Part shown: piece after piece, positions 50,901 to 59,620 of the stretch
How positions within the stretch are numbered: position 1 is the stretch's first letter
Layout of the letters: every line of letters starts with the position of its first letter
Source: CAXWPM01 sp965206125
GTDB lineage: Bacteria; Acidobacteriota; Terriglobia; 20CM-2-55-15
Direction of reading: 5' to 3'
Assembly: GCA_965206125.1 (NCBI GenBank)
Contig: CBDBIN010000042.1
Location: 62,001-126,000 of the forward strand
DNA: 64,000 bases
Translations under genes and position numbers: made by a program
The notes under the pieces: generated by a model
Seen by the model: only the letters and a program-made list of their open reading frames with translations
What the model was told of the DNA's origin: nothing
Databases searched by the model: none

Positions 50901-52941
50901 TGCGGGCTACATCACGACCGTTGCCGGTGGCTCGACGTTTGCCGGGGATGGATCCCCGGCGACGGAGGCGCCGATCGATCCAATGCGGGTCGAGGTGGAT
51001 GCGGCCGGGAACCTGTTCATCGCCGACGCTCTAAACAATCGTATCCGTCGGGTCGATCGCAACACGGGACTCATCACGACCATCGTCGGGACAGGACTGG
51101 CCGCTTTCGCCGGAGACGGGGGCCCCTCAACGGCCGCCTCTCTCGAACATCCCGAATCGGTTGCCTTCGACGGCGCTGGCAACCTCTTTATCGCCGACGT
51201 CTATAACAGCCGCATCCGCGAAGTGAAGGCCGACACGGGGATCATTTCGACAGTCGCCGGAGGAGGAGACTACGGGTTCCTGGGCGATGGCGGTCCTGCC
51301 ACGAGCGCGGGTATAGATTCTCCCTTCGACATCGCCGCCGACCGTGAGGGGAACGTCTACATCGCGGATTCGTTCATCCATCGCGTCCGACGCGTGGACC
51401 GTGCGACGGGAGTTATCACGACCGTCGCCGGCAACGGCACCGCCGGGTTCTCGGGCGACGGTGGCCTTGCTACCGATGCGATGCTCAACAATCCCCACGG
51501 TGTCGCAGTGGACGTGACCGGCAACCTCCTCATCGCCGACTCGGACAACAACCGCATCCGTATGGTGGACCTGACGACCGGGATCATCACGACGATAGCG
51601 GGTACGGGTGAGGACGACTTCGCCGGGGACAACGGTCTGGCCCTGGCCGCCGGCTTGTCCTTTCCGAGTGATGTCGCCGCCGACGGATCCGGGAACGTCT
51701 TCATCGCGGATGCCGGAAACGGTCGTATCCGCAAGGTAGCTGCAGACACGAACGTGATCACGACGGTCGCGGGCGACGGTACATTCCAGTTGTCGGGTGA
51801 CGGCGGTGCCGCAACTGAGGCCGGCCTGAACGATGCCCGTAACCTTGCCGTCGATTCGGGAGGGAACCTGTTCATCGCCGACTTTGCGAATAAACGCATC
51901 CGACGCGTCGATGCGAGGACCGGCATCATTACGACGATTGCGGGTACCGGTAACGACAGTTTTCTCGGCGACGGTGGACTGGCCACCGCAGCAGTGTTGA
52001 ATCAACCGCGTGCCGTTGCTTTCGACTCGGCCGGAAACATGTTCATAGCGGACGAAGGGAATGCGAGGATCCGGCGAATCGACGCCGCCACCGGGATCAT
52101 CACGACTTTCGCCGGAGGCGGGGAGTATGAAGACGGGGTCGGCGACGGAGGACCCGCGACGGGCGCCGCCCTGTCCAACCCCTCCGAGATGGCGTTCGAT
52201 AGCTCGGACAACCTCTTTATCTCCGACACCTGGCACCACCTGATCCGACGAGTCGATGGGACCACCGGCGTCATCACGACGATAGCCGGGACGGGCACCC
52301 AGAGCTATTCGGGAGACAACGGTGCGGCGATCGACGCGGAACTGGACCAACCCCTGGACATTGCGCTTTCGCCCCAAGGCGACCTCTACGTGGCAGATTC
52401 GGGCAACTTCAGGATACGCAGGATCGATCTGGAAACAGGCACGATCACCACTGCAGTGGGCACCGGACAGGATGGATTCTCCGGGGACGGGGGTCTGGCT
52501 GTTGATGCGGCAATATCCAGTGTTGAGGACATCAGCTTCGACACGGAAGGCGGCCTCATTCTTGCCGATTCAGATCCAAACTCCCGCGTCCGACGTGTGG
52601 ATCTGGGAACGGGCATCATCACAACGATCGCGGGCGGGGGCGACTCGACGGACGAAGGAATAGCGGCTACAGAGGCTGATTTGCTCCCGGTCGCGATCGC
52701 TTCCGACGGACGGCTCTTCTTGTTCGACCTCGTCGATCAAGGCCTGAGGCAGATCGGTCTGGATGGATTAATAAACACGATCGCGGGCGGCGGGAACATC
52801 GGTTCGGTCGGCGACGGAGGGCCAGCCTCCGAGGCCCTGTTCGCATACCCGGGGGGACTCGCTTTCGATGCGTCCGGGAACCTCTACATTGCCGATAGGT
52901 TCAACAACCGGATTCGTGTCATCCGCGGGCCGATTCCCTAG
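47932..52941 (+). CDS. Giant secreted NHL-repeat protein with Ig-like and IPT domains
   Basis: 1,669 residues. Signal peptide CLLTVALALTGAVWWSYAQG. Residues ~25-510 hold two copies of a beta module (IQVGYTVVTRDGG...LFVDEVGTRTALAMVN...LPVVDL; KVGYAVVTPESG...). About 520-570 is a Big-type Ig-like domain ending TLTITAGGLAATATITV. About 600-880 are degenerate propeller blades (SSNHVIRKV, LDDRGFLWVSDSANHIIRRI). About 900-980 is an IPT/TIG domain (SVSPATVGSEGGATVTIAGRNFAPG). From there to the end there are about 13 NHL blades (DAAGNLFIADALNNRIRRVD, TGLITTIVGTG). It is probably a surface or secreted binding protein. ATGA overlap with the cyclase gene suggests coupled translation. Confidence 0.9.
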   Translation: MMRLTIRRCLLTVALALTGAVWWSYAQGTIQVGYTVVTRDGGTEMPVGTAVFSYRNGDGVLVTEAGVGVVEPIQRGRLFVDEVGTRTALAMVNTGAASVPVTLTLRGGDGSQVGQEILMLGPGQHSASFVDELFGAQAADFRGNVTFESASGLGAITLRESRNAFGEPLYTTLPVVDLDAVAGADPVVFPHLAVGGGYRTQVILINRSGEAITGSIQLVGSDGLALQVNWDGVSASEGAYQIAADGIYRVELTGESTVKVGYAVVTPESGATPAGSVIFQLWSGTSLVTEAGVGATPETTTARISLDNVGRQTGVAIANRSGTPAEVQFILQDRFATEQEQITRTIPPGGHLARMAQELFGTVESGFSGLVEIRSSIAVAAVTLQLTINTRGEVILTTLPVADLTRPLTAATVIFPQIVIGSGFSTRLVFMNGDTASDVGMVFSNSDGSAMNVPIAGVTSNEFTSAFAAGEGLRLFPGDTSSLASLSLRDPVTNQPTTEVTINEGNTLRPRTLALDSAGNARDDFPLTYTSLDATTASVDSTGQIEGKQRGFSTLTITAGGLAATATITVIEVSSGVSGFEVSGVAQDLGQRLYLASTGDHTIRRAEGFSEEPQLYAGVPEVAGLKDDLRLASQFDAPRFLTINQASGALYVSDSSNHVIRKVDPGPSGSVATLAGTGNRGSGDGAVGEASFNEPQGVALDDRGFLWVSDSANHIIRRINLSTREVETIAGQAGTSGFEDGQGASALFNAPVGIAVELETTAQQLARELNGLPPPAVQVIVADNGNGVIRRVDETGTVTTLREASQSSALTLAGPGRTRFDQTAGTPLEFDSPTGIAIDRFGSIYVTEPESNSVRTILPDGEVVSTAQGDTFDRPQGIAVTESGKVVIAEEGRAARQIQYGTPTIESVSPATVGSEGGATVTIAGRNFAPGTLVLAGGTVIENVTVVDTVTVTFVAPPLPSGRTTLTLQNRGGLAQGLFTVEAASPDDLPAGYITTVAGGSTFAGDGSPATEAPIDPMRVEVDAAGNLFIADALNNRIRRVDRNTGLITTIVGTGLAAFAGDGGPSTAASLEHPESVAFDGAGNLFIADVYNSRIREVKADTGIISTVAGGGDYGFLGDGGPATSAGIDSPFDIAADREGNVYIADSFIHRVRRVDRATGVITTVAGNGTAGFSGDGGLATDAMLNNPHGVAVDVTGNLLIADSDNNRIRMVDLTTGIITTIAGTGEDDFAGDNGLALAAGLSFPSDVAADGSGNVFIADAGNGRIRKVAADTNVITTVAGDGTFQLSGDGGAATEAGLNDARNLAVDSGGNLFIADFANKRIRRVDARTGIITTIAGTGNDSFLGDGGLATAAVLNQPRAVAFDSAGNMFIADEGNARIRRIDAATGIITTFAGGGEYEDGVGDGGPATGAALSNPSEMAFDSSDNLFISDTWHHLIRRVDGTTGVITTIAGTGTQSYSGDNGAAIDAELDQPLDIALSPQGDLYVADSGNFRIRRIDLETGTITTAVGTGQDGFSGDGGLAVDAAISSVEDISFDTEGGLILADSDPNSRVRRVDLGTGIITTIAGGGDSTDEGIAATEADLLPVAIASDGRLFLFDLVDQGLRQIGLDGLINTIAGGGNIGSVGDGGPASEALFAYPGGLAFDASGNLYIADRFNNRIRVIRGPIP

Positions 52942-55900
52942 TCGAGCGGGGCGCGCACTGCCCGGATCCGATTGGCCTGGGTCGCGATGTAGAGGTTGCC
53001 GTTCGCATCGACGAGCACGCCCCGGGGAAACTCGAGGGTGGCCGAAGTTGCCGGACCGTTGTCTCCGGAGAAGGATCCTCGCGAACCGATCCTGCCGCTT
53101 CCGGCAACCGTCGTGATGATGCCGGTCGCGCCGCTCACAAAGCGAACCCTGTTGTTCAACAAGTCCGCGATCCACAGGTTTCCATCGGTATCCACCATGA
53201 CGTCCAGAGGCAGACTGAGGAGGGCTTCGGTCGCGAGACCTCCGTCCCCGCCAAAACTCGCCGCGTTTCGGCCGACCGCACCGCTACCAGCCACTGTCGT
53301 GATCAATCCTGTGCCGGCATCGACACGGCGGATTCGATTGTTGAACGTGTCGGCAAAGTAGAGGTTGTTCTCCGCGTCCAGGGCGATTCCCCGGGGGCGG
53401 TTCAAGACTGCATCGACACCCGCCCCGTCGTCGCCTGAAAAGCCTCTCGCGCCGGTGCCTGCTACTGCCGTGATCTCACCGGACTCGCGATCAATCCGGA
53501 GCACCCGGTCATTGTCGGTTTCGGTCAGATACAAGTTTCCGGTGCTGTCGTATGCAACACCCCTGGTCGAAAGCGCCACTTCCACGGTTGCCTCGGTGGG
53601 GCCGGCGATCGACTGAATGTTGCCCGTTGCCGCTCGAACAACCCGTATACGGTCGTTCCTGGCATCGGCGATGGCCAGATCCCCGTCCGCATTGATCGAG
53701 ATCCCGCTGGGTTGGTTAAGCGACGCCAGCGGTGCGGGACCGTCGTCGCCGGCAAATCCGCCACTCCCGGAACCGAACTCCAGCCCCTCGGGACCACCTC
53801 CGACAATCGTCGATATCGTTCCTGAACCGGCTTCGATGGAGCGGACGCGATGATTCACAACGTCGGCCACCAGCAAGTTGCCGGATGCGTCGAACACGAG
53901 ATCTGTGGGGATGTACAGGCCGGCGGCGGTCGCCGGGCCGTCGTCGCCGATGATCCGCGCGTCGCCGTTACCGACGAAGGTTCGGATCAGGTCGTCACGG
54001 GGGCGCCATCGGCGGATCCTGTTGTTGAGAGTGTCGGCAATGATGATCAAGCCGCCGCTCCTGGTGACTGTGACACCAGCGGGACGGTTCACGAGGCCGT
54101 CGGTCCCCGGACCGCTATCTCCACCGAAGCCGGCCATACCGTTGCCTGCGATCGTCGAAATGAGACCGGTTTCGCCGTCGATCCGCCGAATGACATGGTT
54201 CAGGCGGTCGGCGAAATAAAGGTTTAAGTCGGCATCGACTGCGATCCCTCCCGGCCAGTTCAAGGCCGCGGACGACGCCGGACCTCCATCACCGGAGAAT
54301 CCCTCCTCTCCGGTCCCGGCGATGGTCGTGATCGTGCCAGCCCCGGCCTCGACCCTACGAATGCGGTTGTTGGAACCGTCCGCAATAAACAAGTTGCCGG
54401 CAGCATCGACGGCAATCCCACGGGGTCTACTCAGGTTGGCTCCGGTCGCCGGACCTCCATCACCGGCAAATCCGTCCTCCCCGGTCCCGGCTACGGTGGT
54501 GATCGTGCCGTCAGACAAATTGATTCGGCGGATCGCATTGTTCGCGGACTCGGCGACCAGGAGGCGACCCTCGGCGTCGAAAGCCAGGGCGGTTGGCTGC
54601 CTCATTCGTGCATCGACCCCGGAGCCGCCATCTCCGGAGAACCCTGCCTGGCCGGTTCCAGCAATGGTCGAAATGATGCCGGTCGAGGCACCGATCATCC
54701 GGATCCGGTGTCCCCCGAATTCCGCGATAAAGATGTTGCCTGTCGTCCAGTCGACAACGGCATCGGTCGGCGTATTCAGAGAGGCGGCAACCGCGGGTCC
54801 ACCGTCTCCGGAAGACTCCTGATCACCGGTTCCGGCGATCGTGGTTATAACTGCCGTCTTCCATTCGTACCGACGGATCCGATGGTTTCCGCGGTCGACA
54901 ATCAAGAGGCCCCCCGGAGCAAAGGTCGTGGCAAAAGGCCAGGCGACGGCCGCCTGCCTGCCTTTCAGCCCGTCACCGACATAGTCGCTGCCGCCGGCAA
55001 CGGTCGTGATGTTGCCCGGGGACGTCTGATCGAGCGGAACCGCATCGATCCAGAGAGGCGTCTGGGCAATGCCGCCCCGGTTCAGAATCGTCAACGTCCG
55101 GACTCCGCTGGGGGCGGCCGGCACTGTAACTGTGAGGCGGTTGCTGTTCTCCACTGTCGCGGGGATCCGCACTTTACCGACCAGGACCAGCGAACCAGGG
55201 GCGAAGTTAGTCCCGCTTATCGTGACGGTGTCTCCTCCGGTGTTCAGAACCCTCTGTGGCGCGATGCTGTCAATCGTCGGTGCTCCAAACTCGATGGACC
55301 GGGCCAGACTCTGACGGTCCGACACCAGGACTTTCCCTTCGTCGGTGATCAGGACTCCACGAGGTTCCTGGAACGTGTTGCGCTGCGCCAGGAGCGTCGT
55401 TCCTCCGTCGGGCAATATCACGTGCACCTGGTTCTGGCCCGGCTCTGTCACGTAGATGTTTCCGAAAGCGTCGGAGGCGATCCCTGCGGGCGATGAAAAC
55501 TCAAGAGCGGACGCAATCGAATCGATGCGGCTGCCCAAGGCGGCACCACCAGCCTGGAGCGCCGAGTTCGAACCGAGCGAAGTCACCGTTTCGACCACAC
55601 CGGTTTCCCACACCCGCCGAATCACATTGTTGTTGGTATCGGTTACCAGCATACGGATGGGTGGTGGTGGATCGCCGGTCAGTTCCCGTGCCAGTTGTTC
55701 GGCAAGCGATTCGACTTCCAGGGCGATTCCGGTCGGCGTGTTGAACAAGGCAGCCGAGCCGGTCCCGTCGACCAGCCCGGCGCTACCGGGCGAACCCGCG
55801 AGCGTTTCGACCTCTCCCGTCTCAAGGTTGATCCGGCGAATCGTGTGGTTGCCCGAATCCGCAACCCACATGTTGCCGCGGTCGTCGAGGGCAATCCCCT

Positions 55901-57977
55901 GAGGTGTATCGAAGGTTGCCTCCGCCCCGTCGATACTGCCGGCCACGCCATTGCCCGCGAGCGTCTCCACCTGCCCATCAGGACCGGCCGCAATACGACG
56001 GATCGTGTGGTTCGCACTGTCGCTGACGTAGATTTCACCGCTCGCGCTGCCGAAGGAGAGGTAGGTGGGGCTGCTGAACTGCGCCTCGGTCCGCTCCCCG
56101 TTCTTGAGGCCCGGACTATCCTGGATCCCGGCAAAGACCGCTGGAGGCTGGCTCAGATCTTCGCTTGCCAGGACGGTATGAGATTGACTCGAAGCCAGGT
56201 ATAGCGTACCGGATGCATCCTGTGTGACGCCCGTCGCCTCGAAACCTGCCACACCCGCATCGACATCGGTGACGGTGATCGTGGCAGCTGCGATGATGTT
56301 GCCGGCCGTCATTGTCAAGGTCGAGAAACCAGACTCCAGGCCCAGGATGCTGCCGGTCGCATCAACGCGGGCGATGTCGAGGTTGAGTCTGCTGTAGCCC
56401 ACGGCGAAGTCGTCGCGCGATGTCCCGCTGCTGTCCACAACCAGAACGCGGAGCCCCAACGACATGCCGAGGTTGACGTGCACCTCTTCGGTCATCTCGT
56501 TCGAGACACCGTCGCGGAGTGTAATGCTCGCGATCGTGTCGGTGTTGCCCGGAAAGAATCGACGAGCCTCACCCGCGGTGAAACTGTACGGGAACTGGCT
56601 GCCTTCCTCTCCGGCGAGCGGGACCAGCATCATCGACCCGTCGGACAGGAAGAACTGCAACTGGCCGTCGGCAGGGTTCGACGAATCGGCATGCAGAAAG
56701 ACGAATCGCGTGGAAAACCCGCCTCCGATCGCGATCTGGGGAAAGACAATCGAGGCCGCTGACTGCGGTGAGACGGCATCCGCTACCGGAAGTGTGGTCA
56801 GGACAAATTCGCCGCGGGAATTGATCGTCAGCTTCAACGTCACGGCGGCAAACGGTTCGGCGCTGCGGACTTCTATCTGGCCGGTGAACCCCAGCGTTAC
56901 GCTCGGGAACAACTCTGTGGCGAGGATCGCGAAATGGCCTCCTGCAGGTACGATCCGTGTGGTTTCTTCCTGGGAAACGCCGTAACGATCCAGAAGAGCC
57001 AGCGTCACCTCCTGCTCCTGGGAACCCGGGTTTGCGACGGCCAGGCCTGTCTCGGTCGCTACGGTATCGACGAAGACCCTGGCCTTGGTCGTCAGCGGGG
57101 TCGCGGCCACGGCCGCCTCGGTGATCAGTTGCCCGTCCTGCTTGAACTGGAATACCACTGTCCCGGCGGGCGACACCTGACCGGCGTCTGGAACGACGAC
57201 GGCATAACCTACGGTGAGGATCGTCGGATGCCCGAGTTCGACACGCGTGACACCCGCAGGTGCCAGTTGGTACGCAAAACTCGAGACGTCCTCGCTTCCC
57301 AGGCGCAGGACCAGCGGAGAACCGTCGGACTGGTTCAGTCGAACCGTACCGGTGATGGGATCGTCGGTCTCGTTGACCAGGAGGAGCTGTGTGGTGTAAC
57401 CCAGACCGGCCGCGAGGTGCGGGAAAATCACCGAATCGCTGCCGGTCGCCGTCGTCAGGTCGACGACGGGAAGGGTGGCGTACAGGGGTTCCCCAAACTT
57501 ATTGATAGTCTGGCGCAGAGCGAGCGGCGCCAGTGCCTGATCGCTGGTGAAGGTCAGGCTACCGAACAGGCCCGCGGGCATCTGGGGAAACAGTTCCGCA
57601 ACGAACAATGCCAGGTGTTGTCCTGGTCCGAGGTCTCGCGTCTCTTCCCCTACCTGATTCCCAATGGCGTCGCGGAGGACGAACCCGATGCTCGCTGATG
57701 CGTTCGAGGGGTTGACCAGCGCCAGCGCCGTCTGGGTCGCCAACTCGTCGACCAGGATACGGCCGGACAGCATCGGGGCCGTGGCGGGCACGCCGGCCTG
57801 GCTGACGAGCACACCGCTGTTGTTCGTGAAGGTGAACAGCGCCGAACTCGCCGGCACTCCCGTCCCTCCCGTGGCCGTCACGAGCGTGTAGCCAACCTGG
57901 ATCGTGCCCTGGGAGTAGGCGGGCACTGATCCCGACAACAGCGCACACAGCGCAATCAGCTTAAGCTTCATCGCCAC
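52938..57977 (-). CDS. Giant secreted NHL-repeat protein, convergent paralogue
   Basis: 1,679 residues with the same domain order as the gene it faces: signal peptide LIALCALLSGSVPAYSQG, two beta modules (IQVGYTLVTATGG; TVGYAVVVPDAG), an Ig-like segment (STLTMTAGNIIAAATITV), degenerate blades (DSANHTIRRI), an IPT domain (SIAPQRVLNTGGDTVTISGTNFAPG) and about 13 NHL blades (DADLNLYFADRLNHVIRRID). The two stop codons overlap by four bases tail to tail. Sequence identity is moderate, so the duplication is old and was followed by inversion or inverted from the start. It has its own promoter region before 57977 shared with the NYN gene on the other strand. Confidence 0.9.
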   Translation of the reverse strand: MAMKLKLIALCALLSGSVPAYSQGTIQVGYTLVTATGGTGVPASSALFTFTNNSGVLVSQAGVPATAPMLSGRILVDELATQTALALVNPSNASASIGFVLRDAIGNQVGEETRDLGPGQHLALFVAELFPQMPAGLFGSLTFTSDQALAPLALRQTINKFGEPLYATLPVVDLTTATGSDSVIFPHLAAGLGYTTQLLLVNETDDPITGTVRLNQSDGSPLVLRLGSEDVSSFAYQLAPAGVTRVELGHPTILTVGYAVVVPDAGQVSPAGTVVFQFKQDGQLITEAAVAATPLTTKARVFVDTVATETGLAVANPGSQEQEVTLALLDRYGVSQEETTRIVPAGGHFAILATELFPSVTLGFTGQIEVRSAEPFAAVTLKLTINSRGEFVLTTLPVADAVSPQSAASIVFPQIAIGGGFSTRFVFLHADSSNPADGQLQFFLSDGSMMLVPLAGEEGSQFPYSFTAGEARRFFPGNTDTIASITLRDGVSNEMTEEVHVNLGMSLGLRVLVVDSSGTSRDDFAVGYSRLNLDIARVDATGSILGLESGFSTLTMTAGNIIAAATITVTDVDAGVAGFEATGVTQDASGTLYLASSQSHTVLASEDLSQPPAVFAGIQDSPGLKNGERTEAQFSSPTYLSFGSASGEIYVSDSANHTIRRIAAGPDGQVETLAGNGVAGSIDGAEATFDTPQGIALDDRGNMWVADSGNHTIRRINLETGEVETLAGSPGSAGLVDGTGSAALFNTPTGIALEVESLAEQLARELTGDPPPPIRMLVTDTNNNVIRRVWETGVVETVTSLGSNSALQAGGAALGSRIDSIASALEFSSPAGIASDAFGNIYVTEPGQNQVHVILPDGGTTLLAQRNTFQEPRGVLITDEGKVLVSDRQSLARSIEFGAPTIDSIAPQRVLNTGGDTVTISGTNFAPGSLVLVGKVRIPATVENSNRLTVTVPAAPSGVRTLTILNRGGIAQTPLWIDAVPLDQTSPGNITTVAGGSDYVGDGLKGRQAAVAWPFATTFAPGGLLIVDRGNHRIRRYEWKTAVITTIAGTGDQESSGDGGPAVAASLNTPTDAVVDWTTGNIFIAEFGGHRIRMIGASTGIISTIAGTGQAGFSGDGGSGVDARMRQPTALAFDAEGRLLVAESANNAIRRINLSDGTITTVAGTGEDGFAGDGGPATGANLSRPRGIAVDAAGNLFIADGSNNRIRRVEAGAGTITTIAGTGEEGFSGDGGPASSAALNWPGGIAVDADLNLYFADRLNHVIRRIDGETGLISTIAGNGMAGFGGDSGPGTDGLVNRPAGVTVTRSGGLIIIADTLNNRIRRWRPRDDLIRTFVGNGDARIIGDDGPATAAGLYIPTDLVFDASGNLLVADVVNHRVRSIEAGSGTISTIVGGGPEGLEFGSGSGGFAGDDGPAPLASLNQPSGISINADGDLAIADARNDRIRVVRAATGNIQSIAGPTEATVEVALSTRGVAYDSTGNLYLTETDNDRVLRIDRESGEITAVAGTGARGFSGDDGAGVDAVLNRPRGIALDAENNLYFADTFNNRIRRVDAGTGLITTVAGSGAVGRNAASFGGDGGLATEALLSLPLDVMVDTDGNLWIADLLNNRVRFVSGATGIITTVAGSGRIGSRGSFSGDNGPATSATLEFPRGVLVDANGNLYIATQANRIRAVRAPLD

Positions 57978-58121
57978 GACTGGTAGATTCCACCCTTGTC
58001 GAAGTCTGAGCGTCTATCTGACCGGCGTGGGCCGTTATTTCCCGGACTGCACGCACGCGCCGGTGATGTGAACTCGCCGGAGAGACTGCGGAAATCATAC
58101 ATAAGGCATGGGTTGGGATCA

Positions 58122-58553
58122 ATGAAACTGGCCGTTCAGCGTTTCTCTATCGGTGAAACGTGGAAGAATTACGGAGTGTATCTCGTCGACGGCAACAACG
58201 TGATGGGACAGCGGGTCGGCTGGCATCGCGACAAGGCCGGTGCCCAGCGCCGGCTGTTGCGGGCATTATCCGAGTTGGTCCGGTCGAGTGGCGAGGACGT
58301 AGCAGTCGTCTTCGACGGACGGCCACTGCCGGACATCCGCGACGGCGACTCCCTCGACGGAGTGTCGGTCTTCTTCGCGCGGCGCGGCTCCGATGCGGAT
58401 CATCGGATTCTGGAACTGGCGCGTGAGGCGACCGATCGCGAACGGATCCTGGCAGTGACCTCCGATCGGTTACTCGCCGATTGCCTGCGGGATCTCGGAA
58501 TCACAACGATTCGATCGGGACAGTTTCGCAAGATGCTGGAGGACGAAGCGTAG
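58122..58553 (+). CDS. NYN (YacP/PIN-like) nuclease domain protein
   Basis: 143 residues from ATG 58122; a GTG start at 58178 (VYLVDGNNVMG) is also possible. The fold is shown by YLVDGNNVMGQRVGWHRDK, LVRSSGEDVAVVFDGRPLP, VFFARRGSDADHRILELAREA and ILAVTSDRLLADCLRDLG, with acidic residues in VDGNN, VFDG, SDADH and TSDR forming the metal site. YacP-type NYN proteins cut or process RNA. It stands alone between the NHL gene and the PLP enzyme. Confidence 0.85.
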   Translation: MKLAVQRFSIGETWKNYGVYLVDGNNVMGQRVGWHRDKAGAQRRLLRALSELVRSSGEDVAVVFDGRPLPDIRDGDSLDGVSVFFARRGSDADHRILELAREATDRERILAVTSDRLLADCLRDLGITTIRSGQFRKMLEDEA

Positions 58554-58598
58554 TTCGAGAAGCCCGCTAGATGTTTTCGGCGATAATAATAGCCAGCC

Positions 58599-59555
58599 AT
58601 GATCGACCTCGCCGAAATCCGCCGGGCGGCCGAACGCGTGTCGGGCAGGATTCATCGCACGCCACTCCTCTCGAGTCGGATTCTCGGCGAACTCGCCGGT
58701 GTTCAGCTGTTCCTCAAGTGCGAATGCTTTCAGAAGACTGGTTCGTTCAAAGTGCGTGGCGCACTGAACAAAGTCCTCTCACTTTCCGATGACGAACGCG
58801 ATCGCGGCCTGATCACCGTCTCAGCCGGAAACCACGCACAGGCGGTCGCCTGGGCCGCGGGGCAGGTTGGCGCACCATGTGCGGTCGTCATGCCCGACGA
58901 CGCCCCGCAATCCAAAGTCGATGCCGTCAAGAGCTACGGAGGAGAGGTCATCTTCCACAACGACAGGGCGACGCTCTTCGACAAGCTGAACGAGGAGAAA
59001 GACAAGCGGGGCTCAACGTTCGTGCATCCGTTCGATGACCCGGTTCTGTTGGCCGGTGCGGGCACGGCGGGCCTCGAAATCGTCGCGGACTGCCCCGACG
59101 TCGACGTGGTAATCGTGCCAGTCGGCGGTGGTGGACTGATGGGTGGCGTGACTTCAGCCTTCAAGCAGATGAAACCCGGCACAGCGGTCATCGCGGTCGA
59201 ACTCGAAGCGGGCCCCGGTCTGAGACCGGCCATCGATGCCGGCAAACCGATCCACGTCGACCGGCCCTACGGAACCCTGGCCGACGGAATGACTCCCCCG
59301 TTTGTCGGCCAACTGCCGATGGAGATCGCCCGCGACGAGGTCGATCAAATCGTCACCGTCACCGAGGAAGAAATCATCGGCGCGATCAAGCTTCTGATGA
59401 CCCGATCGAAGCTATACGTCGAGGGATCGGGCGCAGCGGCCACGGCCGCCCTGCTCTCGGGCAAGGCAAAGGTCACAGCGGGCTCCCGCGTGGTTGCAAT
59501 TGTTTCCGGCGGCAATGTCGATCTCGGCAAACTCGTTTCCGTCTTCGGTTCCTGA
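58599..59555 (+). CDS. Threonine ammonia-lyase / serine racemase-like PLP enzyme
   Basis: 318 residues, fold-type II PLP enzyme. Lys52 in GSFKVRGALNK binds the cofactor; SAGNHAQAVAWAA binds the substrate; VPVGGGGLMGGV holds the phosphate; VEGSGAAATAAL and VSGGNVD close the site. The family removes ammonia from threonine/serine or racemises serine. It lacks the C-terminal ACT regulatory domain of biosynthetic IlvA, so a catabolic or racemase role is more likely. The gap to the next gene is 65 bases, too loose to call an operon. Confidence 0.92.
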   Translation: MIDLAEIRRAAERVSGRIHRTPLLSSRILGELAGVQLFLKCECFQKTGSFKVRGALNKVLSLSDDERDRGLITVSAGNHAQAVAWAAGQVGAPCAVVMPDDAPQSKVDAVKSYGGEVIFHNDRATLFDKLNEEKDKRGSTFVHPFDDPVLLAGAGTAGLEIVADCPDVDVVIVPVGGGGLMGGVTSAFKQMKPGTAVIAVELEAGPGLRPAIDAGKPIHVDRPYGTLADGMTPPFVGQLPMEIARDEVDQIVTVTEEEIIGAIKLLMTRSKLYVEGSGAAATAALLSGKAKVTAGSRVVAIVSGGNVDLGKLVSVFGS

Positions 59556-59620
59556 GCACGCAGTGTTTTCTTGATCGCCGGCACTGGAAGGTTTAAGTTG
59601 TTCCCGAAGAGGGGGATCCA

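Noticed and set aside
51127..52377. A 416-codon reverse frame inside the NHL gene
   Set aside because: Antisense shadow caused by the regular NHL codon pattern; no start signal or family likeness.
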